Source: Oreocharis arfaki (lineage: Eukaryota > Chordata > Aves > Passeriformes > Paramythiidae). From it: DNA of 64,000 nt. Positions 52,101 to 61,800 of this stretch are shown here, one piece after another. The position numbers were made by a program, and so were the translations under genes. The first letter of the stretch is position 1. Every line of letters begins with the position of its first letter. The notes beneath the pieces are model-generated. The model saw only the letters and a list, made by a program, of their open reading frames with translations. It was not told the origin of the DNA and did not search any database. Where the stretch lies: positions 434,001-498,000 of the forward strand of contig VZRR01011663.1 of NCBI GenBank assembly GCA_013398015.1. The letters run 5' to 3'.

Positions 52101-55100
52101 CAACTTCCTCAGTGATGAACAAACGTGATGCTTTCTGTTTCAAGGATTTGATTCTGTTCCTATTCAAGTAATTGAATAAAAATTTTTCTATTGACTCGAG
52201 GAAAGGGACCAAATATCAGATGTGGACTTCGATGCAGTTATACAACAAGCTATTGCTTAAGGTGGGGGAAAAAAGAGTACTTCATTAAACATAAGAGATG
52301 TAGGGCAGGTCTGGATTCTGGTTGTCCTGATGCTGGTGACTGTCACTGCTTGAGTTTGCTGGCCCTGAGCTGTAACACATTGTTGTACATACAGATATAT
52401 CTGAGACTCACATTTTGTAATTACTCAAAGGCCTCAGTGAGGCAGGGACGCAGCTGTAGAGAAGAGAAGGATGAAATGGCATCTCCATAGACAGCAATCA
52501 GGTTTTATTGCTGCAAGGAGCAGACTAGCATGGAAACTGCTGGCTGCTGCCAAACCCTTATGCACCAAAGACACAGCTTAGCATTAGTGTTCACAAAGGT
52601 GTGACCAGTTTTCATTTCAGAACTGCTTGACTTATACTAGCTGGAGCAACAGGATGTCTTCAACTGCAGTAGAAGCATTTTTTCATAATTTGAAAATAAG
52701 CAGGTAAGTGCTTGAAGAAACAGAGACAAGGCCTTCTAAAAAAGAATTTCAATCTCTGAATCCTCATAAAAGCTCATCAAAAGACACCTTGATTGAGACG
52801 TCCTAGTCTAAAAGACATTTGACATCTAGCTTTTCAGTGAATTATCTACATAAGGATATTCCAAACCAGCTGAAATGAGCAGCCATCACTGCAGAATCCT
52901 AGGTAAGATGCATTGTGTTGCGGAATATCTGGATGGGAGGATTCTCTTGAATGTGTTATCATTCTGTTGGACTCGGACTCTAAACACAGACTCTAAACCA
53001 CTAGGAGTGGAAAACAAGCAGATGTAGCTCTAGTGCTCTTGCACTCACAGTGACTTGCTCTCAAGTAGCTGAGCCTCATGCTGTCTATGGCATACGGAAC
53101 CAAAGGAGCATCAGATGATTTGGGATTTATCTCCCAATAATATGACAATGCAGGACTGATGCTGTAGACATGTGGCCCTTAGAAACGAGCATGAGGCATG
53201 GGGAACAATCCTTCAGTTTACAATTAGTATTTCTAGTCACCTAAGTTCAATCAATAACTATAGCTTGTATTTTCCTACCAACATTGAAACTCATACACAC
53301 TTGGGCTCACTACACTTGGTCAACCACTCTTCATATCATATGCCATACCATATCACATCACATCATCACTCTTTCTGCGCCTTCTCAGCATTAAGACTGA
53401 AATGCAGTCCTCAGACTCCTCTGAATAAGAGAAATTGAACTTCTGGCCTGTGTATTAGCTAATAGCTGCATGGGAAGATGCCCATTTTCTCCTTTTGGTA
53501 AGAGATCAAATACTGGAAAGACAGGCTGACCCATATATTTGCATGGTTACACCAAAAAAAATTCTCACAGTTGATTCCAACATTAATTTTAACACACATT
53601 CAATTCAAATCAACTAGCTTCTGTCTCAGGAGTTAAAAGCATGTTTGATTTGCAGTATCTGCTCCCTGAATATTCAACTTCTCCATATATTAAAAGTCCA
53701 CACACGCTGTAGTGGCTGAATGAAATTGGTAATGATACTAACTTCAGAGTAGAGAGGATGCAGCATTTCCATTCAGTTAAATCCTTTTCTTTCTTGTAGG
53801 ATCCTTACATCCTCCTTCTAGGCCAGACCAGGGAAAGACCTTGGCAAGACATCGCCTGTTGTGTCCCAAAGCTAGTTCAATTACTGGCTTTATAGATCCA
53901 GCTTGCACTGCAGTACTTCTTGCAGCAATTACTATGTAGAGAACTTGCTTTGCAAACAAGAGTGTACTGTTTCATTGAGATAATAGGACTGTGGGTAGAG
54001 ATTGTTAAAGAGCAATCAGCAAAACAGGATTGGTAATGAATTTGATGAAACTCTCTGTTTGACTTATAATATCAATTTTGGAGCTAAGTACGTGCTTGGT
54101 ATAATAACATTACTGATGCCTCATCTCATTTTCAGTTGCAAGGACTCTATTTGCTGGGCTCAGACAGAGGTTATCTGACTCATCTGCTTAGATGACAGTG
54201 GAGTCAGGCAAAGATTGGTCAAATCAGAGCCCTAGGCAACAGCAAGCACTCCTGGTATAGAAGTTAAACTCACCTGGCTTAGGGCTGGATACAAGCTAAA
54301 ACACCATTTGCAGACAAGACTAAAAAGTGGGTAGATAATATTTCAGGATTTAGAAAAGTAGATGGCTGCTTGGAATTCAACAGATTTGTCAGAAAACTAC
54401 TATGAATTATGCAAATTATCATACCACTGATGTTTGCTTATTTTTTATACCATTTCTTTCATAAAATAGGATTCATATTTAAGATGCATACTTTCAAGAT
54501 ATTTTCAGGTCCTCTTCTATCTTTGACCTCATTTAGAGAATAACAAACTTCCTTACTTCAAGTATTAATTAAAACAGGTGTTACTCAAGAGGAAAAAATG
54601 CATTCTCAAAACAGATTCAGTTCTAGCTTCATTTCCTTGTTCAGCAATGACCAAAGACTGTCTTTGGTTTTGTACTGCACAGGTATTTAAAAATGCATCT
54701 GGCATTACAGCTCCTGTGTTAGAAAAATAGACTATTAGGAAATAGACTGCCACTCCCAATGCTACATCTATTTATTCAGGAATTAACTTTTTATAAGTTG
54801 GATAATTCATTTTATTACATTAACATTTGCAATTATGCAACTTGGCTAAAGAAGTGGAATTAAATATTTTCCTTTGACTTTTAAAGGTTGTCAAAACGAT
54901 TTTCTTAAATCCAGTTCTTAAACTTGCATGTACACTCTAATCTCACTGTACTCAGATTTTTTATAACTCTTTGTCAATATTTTAAATTATTCTAACAGTA
55001 CCCTTAAAACACGTGTTCCTCCACACCCTTTTACATACATATGATTTGATTTATAATATAATTCAGATTAATCAAATAATTAAGAAAATATGTTTATATG

Positions 55101-58100
55101 AAAATATGCATCATTACCAAAAAGCCTCACTTTCTTAGGTAACAGCTTTCTGCAGTAGAGTATCTCAATATCTTTCTATTCAGCTGTTCCTCTCTGCACA
55201 AAATACCTAAATATTCACTTCTGATAGAGACAATACAAATGACTGTAGACTGATTGGAGACAAATTGTATTTAACCTAATAGAAAAATAGCAAAATACAG
55301 CTGTTCAGGATTATTCAGAATAGAAACTGTAAATGTTCATTTTCTGACATGAAAATTTGGATGAGAATTTGTGAAAAATTCAATAATTTATTTCACTTGA
55401 GTATTAAGGTAATGCAACATTCTCAAAATGGCAACTAATTCCATGGAGCACCCACAGTTGATCACAAAATGCATGGAAAGGCTCTACAAGTTCACTAATG
55501 CATGTCTTTAGTGAAGGAGAACTCATGTTGTGAGTAAGTGTTCTTTACTGTACATTTGCATCAGTGTCTGGTCTGGTTTTAGGTGCTCCAAATGATTGAG
55601 CATCTCCAATTTAATAAGGCATACCATTACACAGTCTATTAAGTCTCACTGTCAGAAAGTGTTACCTGATCTTCAGCTAAAATTTTGCTTTCTTAATTCA
55701 TCACATTCCTAGTTTCATATTTTTATATTTTCTTAAGTAACTCCCTCCATCTTCAGTGCCTGAATTTATCGTGCTTAAATAGTTGTTTACACAAGTATTT
55801 TATTACAAAATCATTTTTTAAAATTTCAAAATACATACATTATTTATAGATTTAGAACAGTATCATTATCAGACAACTAATATGAATATATAGTAAGATT
55901 ATATATAGTTTGCTTTTCAACATGTCTTATTAAATGAAATATCAACAAATTACTACTGCCTTACAGAAAACTTTGAAAAATAATTTTAAAATCCCTTTTA
56001 ATACTTTGACTATATTAATTTTTAATGAGAACCCTGAAAGTTTAGAAGGGTGCTATGTCTGTGATAAAAGTTTCTGGGAGTGGCTACACAGGTAGAGTAC
56101 TCACTAATTAAAAGTAAGCCAAAAGAAGAAAACACCTGTCAATAATATTCAGAAAACCCTGTATGTTTTTGTAGAACTCTGGCAATAGCCCTTTTTATTC
56201 CAGTGCCAGAAATTTATGTGCATAACAGAGAAACTAAAAGCCCACAATCTACCTTAAATGTGCAGAAACCCTCCCAGTTGTCATTGCCTTTGTCTCTATG
56301 TCCAGCTGAGGTGCAGGCACAAGAGCAGGCGAAATATTTGTCCTGTTCTTAGGAATAAACATTCTTAGGATAGGCATTGTTGGACTGGACATTGTGTGCT
56401 TGGCCCTCCAGAGAGCAAGTTACTCCCTGTCAAGATAAGGCGACCCAGGGGTTATTCTAAGGCTTAGTATTAGGACTTGACATTCTTCTTGCTAGACTCA
56501 AACCCAAGTAAGGATTGATATGGATGGCAGGAGAACTTGAGATTGAGCGTGGATTTGAATTATGTTTGACTAACAGTGCATCTAAAACCCTAAAGACCTG
56601 TCTACTTTTCTTACACTCTGCTTAAAACTTTTGTCAGAGGAAACTCCATATTGAGGAAAGGCAACTAGTTATTCTGGTGAACACTGCAGTTGCATTACTA
56701 TCTGTCCATATCAATATGAAATACAGTGCAATTTCCTTTCTTATTCTGGGAGACCATGATAGCTGGAGCATCCACTAAAATCCATGGAAAACATGGGTTT
56801 CTCCACCAGAGGCTAAAAAAAGTTAGAAATAATCTTTGGCACACCTGATGTTGGTGAACACCTTTGGTTCCTGGTGTTATGATAATGCAGCAGAACCTAA
56901 ATAACACAATAACTGAATTACTGAGGGGTTTCTGAAGATTTGCTAGAGCATCAGGAATGGTAATCATCTGATCAGACACATTTTTCACACCTGAGTTTTA
57001 GAGCACTAGCATGACAATCCTGGACTAGGGCTAGTGTGACCTCCAGCCTGAGCCTTGGAAGGACTGAATGGGTACCCCCCAAACTGGTATAACCTGCTAA
57101 TTTAGTGTGCAAGTGCTTTGTCACCTCTTCCAAGTCAGCAATAAGGTTTTTCAAAAGGACAAGACCCAGGACAAGACAACTGCAATGCTTTACTACTGCC
57201 CTCCATGTAGACCACAACACATCAGTATCTACCTTCTGAGCCCGACTACCCAGGCAGTTTATTTTTTATGCTTATCTGTTTTTCCACTCCTCATGGCTGT
57301 AATGTCCTAACTAGCGTACAGGAATCAAGGTAAATGATATTTTGTGTCATCCCATCATCTATAATTCCAGACATTTTATCATAAAACGGGAATCAGATTG
57401 ATCAGGCATCACTCACCCTTGGTAAACCCATGGCCTCTTTTTTTAAAGACAAGTGCAACACTTGCATTCCCCCAGTCATGGAGGATCTGCCCAGTCTCCA
57501 AATCCTTCCAAATATTGCAGAGGGTGGCTTTGCAAGAGAACCAGTTCTCTCTGCACCAATGGATGCAGACCATCTTGCTGCCATTTGCCCCTTGTAATTC
57601 TTAACTGAAGCTGAGCTTTAGCCTTCCTGACACAGAAAGCCTGACACATTTCCTGGCCCAGACAATGTTTCTAAATTTCTTCTTTGTAGCCTGTATCTGC
57701 TCCCAATTCTTCTCTACTGCTTTTTGCATTGAAGCTCCATCACAACTAACCTGCCTAACTAAGCCAGGATATTTATCTTCCAGAGTATCAGGACTGATCA
57801 TTCCTACATTTGGAGGATACAGTCCTTAAACTTGATCAAGCTTTTCTAGGTAACTTTACCCTTCATATCTGGCTTCCATAGGATCCTGTGAGCAGCAGAT
57901 CCAGCTGTGTCCCACCTTTAATTGTCCTATCCAGAAGATATTGCTGACACCCTCTAGAAATCTTCACTGCTTCCATCCTGCTATGCTCGTTTTTCAGCAG
58001 ATATCAGAGACATAGAAGTTCCCCTCTTTCAGACCTACTGGATCCTTCAGAATTATCCACAGGACTTCTAACATCCTTGCAGACCTAAATGCCTTAAGAT

Positions 58101-61100
58101 TCTTAGCTTCTAAACTCTTAAAACCCTTTAGTGCTCAGAAAGCCTCATTATGTTAAAAACAGAATCTGAAATTTCCATTACAGGCAAAATGTCATATGTT
58201 GTCCAGGGGGGAAAACCCAACCGTTTTTCAAACTGATTTTCATGCAAAAATAACAGTAGTTTCTAAATTACTCTATTTCACCTTATCCACTAAGCTCAAG
58301 GCATAATTATTTGAATGTCTTCTCTGAAACACCTGAATATAATGAATTCACAGACTTCTTCTCTCATCTCCACAATAAAACTTGAGACCCTGTCCCCCTG
58401 AACTCCAAGAGAGAAAAGGAAAAAAAAAGAATGAGACACGTCTGATACCTGTGAATTAATGTGCACAACTCGGAGATGCTCATATGTTTTTTAATTGGAG
58501 CAGCATAAGAAAAGGAATATATTCTCTGTTCAGGTTGTTCTCTTTTAGTCTAGCTTTTATGAAATGAAATTAAATGAAACAATGAAATTCTGTTCAATTT
58601 AGTCATCTACATTTAATGCTGAAGGCCTCTCAATCAATAGAGCTTAGAAAAGTTTCTGTCTTTCATTATTCCAAACTCTTACAAGGAGATAAAAATCTAT
58701 TCATCTTGCAGCATATCTACATTTGGTTCATGTTCTCCTTTACCAGCTTAGCTTCTTTGCTAGTATTTATTCACACTGTCTGGCTTTATGGGGGTTAAGA
58801 CAGGACATGTGTGAATGGATTAATTCAATGCCAGAGCTTCTTCAAGCTCTGTTCATAATTTCATTATTATTTTAATCTGGGTCTCTGAATAGACATAGCA
58901 TGTGATTTTTGTATACTGGAAGTTATTACTTAATGAAAGAGTCAGGGATGCTTTATAGAAAAAGAGAACACTTTCTGTACAACAAAAGAAACTTTGATGT
59001 CTAAATAACAAGTTTGTCAGCTCTGAGTGGGCTTATGAAAGGGCTGTGCTATAGAACCATGTCGATCAATCACTAAAGCACCAACGCCCCTATTACTGAA
59101 AAACTTTTTTTTTCCTAATAAAATTACATACTGCAGTCATAGTATGTTTAAAGTTTTCTTTGAGCATAAACTCTCTTCAGGATTCTACTATTAAAAATGT
59201 ATTTTAAAATGTTTTTCTTGTTTTTTCTAAATATGTTTATCAAACTTACGATACAACTTGTTTTTTGTATTGTTTTACAGAGAAAAAAAGCTCTTAAGAT
59301 CTTATTAGCTATCAATATTTGAATATTGTTAAGAGTGATCTTAATGAATTTTTTAAAACTAGGACCAAATGTTTTTAAAGTATTAGCTAAAAAGACAATA
59401 TCTACTATGAATATTAAACACAGTAAGTACTATAATCTCTATGCAATATACCTAAAACATAATTAATAAATATAAGTGTTACGACAGTTGACAGATTAAT
59501 ATTTGCTAAATAACTGATGATTGCACAGGATAGTATTTCACAATTACTTAAAAACTCTCCCCAGTCATGGGAATGTTTAATTGGATAAGTGTGACATACA
59601 TGAATCAACTCATTTCTTAAACAGCAAATACTTGTCAAGCTTGGAACTCACAAATCATAAAAATCTAATTCTGACACTATATTGATATTTCGCTTTTCAA
59701 ACAGTAACAAAAAACTTGGAGGCATAAATGCTTAATTCCATCAGGAAAAGGCTTTTATGATAGTATTGGTAATTTCTGTGACTGTTACACTAATTCTTCA
59801 CAGTTGGTAGTTCCTTAGGGAAAGCGAAAGGAGCATCACAGGAAGGGACCGTGATGCTTCAATTATACTTCCAGACTTTGAACATGAAGCAAACATCTTT
59901 CTTAGACTCAATGGCTATCAGTGCTTCTCTGTGATTCTCTGCATGATATTTCTGGTATCCTCAGAGTTACTTCTTCTCTTGAGAGATGCAGTCTATTAAA
60001 AACAACACCCAGTAAAAAACGTTCTCCGTTCTTAACAGCGTCCCATGTACTTTTGTGAGGATTGTGTCTTATATGTGTGCTTTGCACAAATATATTTACA
60101 GCTGATATTCAGATGAATTTTGGTATTTCCCTAAAATTATCCCAGATTAATGAAGGCATTACAGTTAATTCACTATCCAATTGGGTGTGTCAGGCATACA
60201 GATTCTTTACCACAGAACTAGGAAATTCCTTGTAATCGAGGCATCCATAGCCCACTCTGTGAAAGAACATAAACCTGCATTGCTACAGCTGTTACTCCAC
60301 TGCTCTTGTTGCAAAAGCAGGAGGACATTGTCCCTCAGCAGATCAAGGCGTTCGGTGCCTTCCACACAGGCAACTATGAGGAGATAGGCATTCCTAGAAG
60401 TAGACTTTCTAATGTTATTTTTTTTTTAGTCCGCACTGCTATCAGAGAAAAAATACCCAGGTTCATACGTAGAAATCAAACCAACACAAAATAATTTTTA
60501 AAACTCCTTAAAAATAAAATCCTGATCCACACAGAACACAATTACAAGTTTTTCATGTTCTCTGTGATTTATGATATGCAGGCACTAAAAGCATATCTTC
60601 CATGTGAGCTGCAAAAGAGAAAAATTATATTTGATCTAAGATGTTCTGCACTGTAATCTGACAGTAACAGTGCTGTAAAGAATTTATGTGGGGGAAGACC
60701 CTTCAGGGGAATTCAAGCACTAAACACTCTATTAGTAAGTAGGACTTAAAATTAACATACTTTCCTTTTAGCAGGTATAGAATTAGTTATAATAAGATAA
60801 AGTGGTCTTCACTTAGTGACAGAGGTGTAATAACGAGAACTTTCTTCAGTAGCCAGGGCAGAGCTACAGAAATTCATTATCATCGTTTTTCTTGTAACAA
60901 GTCTATTCAAATCATCTGTGTATCACAACTGCATGTGAGGAACAAATTAGCTTAGCTTCAATATTCACTGATGCATTTTACTGCATTCTGACTAAAATCA
61001 TATCTTGCAGACTTCTGAAACTGACCCTTTAATCTACTACATGCGTAATTACATTATAAATATTAAAAAACATATGACAGTGGAAAGTTATTAAATCTAT

Positions 61101-61800
61101 TTCTGAATTATATAGCTGCTTAGCCTCAAGCATGAAGTAGTGATAATTACCTTCAAGCTGTAATTAATTGGGCAAATAAATTGTTAAACTTTAGATGCTG
61201 ATAAATAGGAGAAGGAAGCTAAAAAACCACAGCAACTGCCAGCAATATTTTAACTAAGGAATTCTATATGAGATAAAATTACAGCAAACACATTTATAAA
61301 ATATCAACCAGAGACTATGAGACAACAGTAAAATACATTCTCATAGAATGGTTAGAATTCACCGCAATGTAAAGCATCAACAACCTCAGTAATTCAAAAA
61401 TTATTACAAATACAATAATTACTGAGGAAGTACGTTCAAAGATAGATTTTTCTAACATACTTTCAACCCAAGTACATATCACAGTTGAGCAGAAAGAAAA
61501 AAGAACCATCCATTACCTACAGAGAAGCTGGTGTACATACAAAATAACTGAAGTGGTAAGGCAGGGAAGAGAGGACAAGAACGGAAAATTAAAGAGGACA
61601 CTTACTGGGGAAAACCACATCACTTTAAGAATCCAGATCGTCAAAGAAAAATTCACAACTAGGATGATAAGCAGGAGGAGAACAAATAGGTAGAGGCAAC
61701 GCTTTCTCCAGCCATAAATTCCAATTTTGTAGATATATTCATTCTTCGGCCTCTCTAGGCTCGTGCCTGGTGTCGTTGTCGTGTATTGTTCACGTACCAT
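9965..61800 (-). CDS. SGCG: Gamma-sarcoglycan, complete CDS in seven coding exons
   Basis: Gamma-sarcoglycan is a single-pass type II membrane glycoprotein of the muscle sarcolemma. With alpha-, beta- and delta-sarcoglycan it forms the subcomplex that stabilises the dystrophin-glycoprotein complex; human loss gives limb-girdle muscular dystrophy (LGMDR5/2C). The CDS joins, in minus-strand order, 61800-61606, 49274-49173, 44877-44790, 34371-34252, 28899-28827, 11752-11629 and 10138-9965, giving 876 nt and 291 codons. Every junction has GT donor and AG acceptor and keeps frame. Exon lengths and protein length equal those I know for human. Predicted protein: short cytoplasmic N-terminus (1-35), one membrane segment (about 36-58), and an extracellular beta-rich domain with an N-glycosylation site at Asn110. 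A C-terminal cysteine cluster lies at 265, 267, 283 and 290. The 5' UTR exon and promoter are not seen. Delta-sarcoglycan (SGCD) is the nearest paralogue, but the N-terminus MVREQYTT and SACS synteny point to SGCG. Confidence 0.97.
10340..11060 (+). mobile_element. CR1 LINE 3' fragment, antisense to SGCG
   Basis: Matches the 3' part of chicken-repeat-1 (CR1) ORF2 and its tail. Frames encode the CR1 signatures VKFNKAKCNVL and SPEEKDLGVLMDEKL, followed in another frame by the EERLREFELF and GDLTAAFQHLKGAYKK region. The element ends with the CR1 tail (GGTCCCTTCCAGC near 11043). The section that should read about the Glu-Tyr-Cys and Gln-Leu-Trp region is shortened, and frames are broken, so it is 5'-truncated, internally deleted and dead. 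Confidence 0.93.
11065..11400. other. Unrecognised GC-rich stretch in SGCG intron 7
   Basis: Directly follows the CR1 tail and stands out from the AT-rich intron by many GC-rich words. No protein match, no LTR ends and no known repeat was recognised. It may be an old transposable-element remnant or simply part of the original intron. Confidence 0.4.
11629..11752 (-). CDS. SGCG: SGCG exon 7 (codons 193-234)
   Basis: 124 nt between an acceptor ending TTTTAG and a donor GTGAGT. It encodes LESPTRSLSMDAPRG then a repeat-like extracellular stretch ending IEALSQMDIKLHSSDGV. The first base completes the Arg codon split with exon 6. The split position and length match the human exon as I know it. Confidence 0.96.
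12197..12210. repeat. (GT)n microsatellite
   Basis: Short GT dinucleotide tract in intron 6. Confidence 0.7.
13303..13362 (+). mobile_element. CR1 LINE tail fragment
   Basis: Only the extreme 3' end of a CR1 is recognisable: the GGTCCCTTCCAACCCAAATC block and the following ATTCTATGA-type repeats. The upstream part has decayed or was never inserted. Confidence 0.85.
16184..16341 (+). mobile_element. CR1 LINE 3' fragment
   Basis: Contains the CR1 end region: TGTGGATGCCCCACCC, then the segment encoding the CR1 C-terminus (LSKVRLDKALSNLV), then CTGGTCTAGTGGAAGGTGT and a tail ending TGTGATTCTATA. Antisense to SGCG and heavily truncated at its 5' end. Confidence 0.92.
20673..20700. repeat. (GAAT)n simple repeat
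   Basis: Imperfect GAAT tetranucleotide array with one GGAT variant, in SGCG intron 6. Confidence 0.8.
26753..27012 (+). mobile_element. CR1 LINE 3' fragment
   Basis: Shows successive CR1 landmarks: ACAAGGGCATGTAG, TTAGATTAGATATTGGGAAG, GAGGCACTGGAACAGGATGC, then the CTGAGCAACCTGGTCTA and AAGGTCCCTTCCAGCCC blocks and an ATTCTATGAT tail. About 40 bases of consensus between the first two landmarks are missing. Antisense to SGCG. Confidence 0.94.
28827..28899 (-). CDS. SGCG: SGCG exon 6 (codons 169-193)
   Basis: 73 nt between an acceptor ending TTTTGCAG and the donor GTAAGA. It encodes PEGALFEHSVETPLVKAEAF plus KQLR, with split codons at both ends (Gly169 and Arg193). The length matches human. 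It contains a TTTTT run at c.521-525 (28880-28884). The acceptor tract is unusual, T11-GGGG-T read 5' to 3' toward upstream, see findings. Confidence 0.96.
29460..29990. other. Unexplained GC-richer segment in intron 5
   Basis: A stretch of about 500 bp with clearly higher GC content and many CC/GG words inside very AT-rich intron. It holds overlapping short frames on both strands, none recognised. No CR1 tail, no LTR terminal TG...CA pair and no target-site duplication was identified. An old, unclassified insertion is the simplest guess. Confidence 0.4.
30612..30742 (+). mobile_element. CR1 LINE tail fragment
   Basis: Matches the CR1 end type with GTGCAGATGTGGCACTTCGG, ATGGTTTAGTGGTAGACTTG, CTTAGAGGTCTTTCCCAACC and a GATTCTGTGATTCCATGA tail. 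This is a different subfamily ending from the copies at 16184 and 26753. Confidence 0.92.
31539..31665 (+). mobile_element. CR1 LINE tail fragment
   Basis: Same subfamily as the copy at 30612: GTGTAGATGTGGCACTTTGG, TGGTTTAGTGGTGAACAT and a decayed AGAGATCTTCTCCAACC tail. It starts right after an A10 run. The two copies lie less than 1 kb apart in the same orientation, so duplication or repeated insertion are both possible. Confidence 0.9.
32090..32400. other. GC-rich island in intron 5
   Basis: About 300 bp rich in C and G with frames open on both strands (for example 32090-32422 plus and 32171-32383 minus), which is expected of GC-rich DNA with few stop codons. No known protein, repeat or CpG-island promoter signal was recognised. 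Confidence 0.4.
34008..34060. repeat. (CA)n and (TA)n simple repeats
   Basis: A CACACACACACA tract followed about 15 bases later by TATATATATA, about 190 bp downstream (in SGCG sense) of the exon 5 donor. Confidence 0.75.
34252..34371 (-). CDS. SGCG: SGCG exon 5 (codons 129-169)
   Basis: 120 nt between an acceptor ending TTTTGCAG and donor GTTTGT. It encodes PKMVEFHSQQFQINSKDGKP, LFTVDENEVVIGTDKLRVT, in the extracellular domain. Split Gly codons at both ends match neighbouring exons. The donor GTTTGT is weaker than the GTAAGT/GTGAGT donors of most other exons. Confidence 0.96.
34707..34727. repeat. Poly(T) run of 21
   Basis: Uninterrupted T homopolymer in intron 4; in the SGCG sense it is poly(A). 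No processed pseudogene was seen next to it. Confidence 0.85.
35342..35358. repeat. Poly(T) run of 17
   Basis: Uninterrupted T homopolymer in intron 4. No associated element recognised. Confidence 0.85.
35914..35958 (+). mobile_element. CR1 LINE tail remnant
   Basis: Only the block TTTAAGGTCCCTTCCAACTC and the following GGGCCATTTTGTG recall a CR1 end. Very short, so the call depends on this one diagnostic word. Confidence 0.65.
39129..39372 (+). mobile_element. CR1 LINE 3' fragment
   Basis: Shows GAGATAGGACAAGGGG, TTTGGTATTAGGAACGATAT, GGTTGAGCATTGGAACGGGG, ACCCAGGGAAGTGG and a decayed TTAGAGG...TTTTTCAACCTCAA tail. Antisense to SGCG. Degenerate but in the correct order along the CR1 consensus. 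Confidence 0.88.
39380..39730 (-). mobile_element. Probable CR1 LINE fragment, opposite orientation
   Basis: On the minus strand the segment follows part of CR1 ORF2: words such as CTGGAATACTATGG and GAACATGTACCTGCAGTGT resemble the CR1 reverse-transcriptase C-terminal region. The resemblance is patchy and the tail is missing. It abuts the plus-strand CR1 ending at 39372. Confidence 0.5.
40374..40605 (-). mobile_element. CR1 LINE 3' fragment, sense to SGCG
   Basis: Plus-strand sequence starts with the reversed CR1 tail ATCATAGAATCATAGAATGG, then GGGCAGGGGCACCTTCCACT, AGACCAGG, CATTTCCAGGGATGGGGCAG and TGCCTCGCCACCCTCACA, which are CR1 landmarks in reverse order. One of the few CR1 copies oriented with SGCG. 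Confidence 0.93.
44790..44877 (-). CDS. SGCG: SGCG exon 4 (codons 100-129)
   Basis: 88 nt between acceptor ending ACTTCAG and donor GTAAGT. It encodes DSSLLLQSTHNVTVNARN then SNGEVTGRLNV. Asn110 in the NVT sequon is the N-glycosylation site known for gamma-sarcoglycan. The exon ends with the first base of the Gly129 codon. Confidence 0.96.
44878..49172 (-). other. SGCG: SGCG intron 3 (4295 bp)
   Basis: AT-rich. No CR1 or LTR was recognised in it. It contains a 132-codon open frame (46058-46456, plus) with no recognisable protein, best explained by chance. Confidence 0.94.
49173..49274 (-). CDS. SGCG: SGCG exon 3 (codons 66-99)
   Basis: 102 nt, phase 0 at both ends, between acceptor ending TCCTCAG and donor GTAAGT. 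It encodes TGMGHLRVTKEGLRLEGESE then FLFPLYAKEIHSRV, the juxtamembrane extracellular region, nearly identical to mammals. As a whole-codon exon its skipping would keep frame. Confidence 0.97.
49936..49962. repeat. (TTCT)n simple repeat
   Basis: Short imperfect TTTC tetranucleotide array. Confidence 0.7.
53330..53372. repeat. CATAT/CATCA low-complexity patch
   Basis: Degenerate array of CATAT, CACAT and CATCA units. No function inferred. Confidence 0.5.
57060..58010 (-). mobile_element. Old CR1 LINE fragment covering part of the reverse transcriptase
   Basis: On the minus strand a broken frame (57402-57584) contains LAKPPSAIFGRIW followed by LSLKKEA, matching the CR1 reverse-transcriptase region usually written L-A-K-P-L-S-x-I-F then W then P-I-F-K-K. 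Neighbouring sequence follows the CR1 consensus on both sides, including the region before the RT fingers (57600-57800) and after it (57100-57260). Many stops and frameshifts make it dead. It is oriented with SGCG and has no recognisable 3' tail, so it is an internal fragment. Confidence 0.88.
61606..61800 (-). CDS. SGCG: SGCG exon 2 (first coding exon, codons 1-65)
   Basis: ATG at 61798-61800 to donor GTAAGT at 61605. It encodes MVREQYTTTT then ERPKNEYIYKIGIYGWRKRC (cytoplasmic) and the membrane segment LYLFVLLLLIILVV plus LTIWILKVMWFSP. The positive WRKR before the hydrophobic stretch fits the type II topology. The start is chosen because it matches the conserved mammalian N-terminus and lies directly after a splice acceptor (TAGCAG), so no upstream coding is possible in this exon. 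Confidence 0.97.

Larger units (their letters stand above)
49275..61605 (-). other. SGCG: SGCG intron 2 (about 12.3 kb)
   Basis: Contains a CTTT simple repeat (49936), an A15 run (50126-50140), a CAT-rich patch (about 53330-53372) and one long decayed CR1 (57060-58010). No other gene recognised; most of it shows nothing identifiable. Confidence 0.94.
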
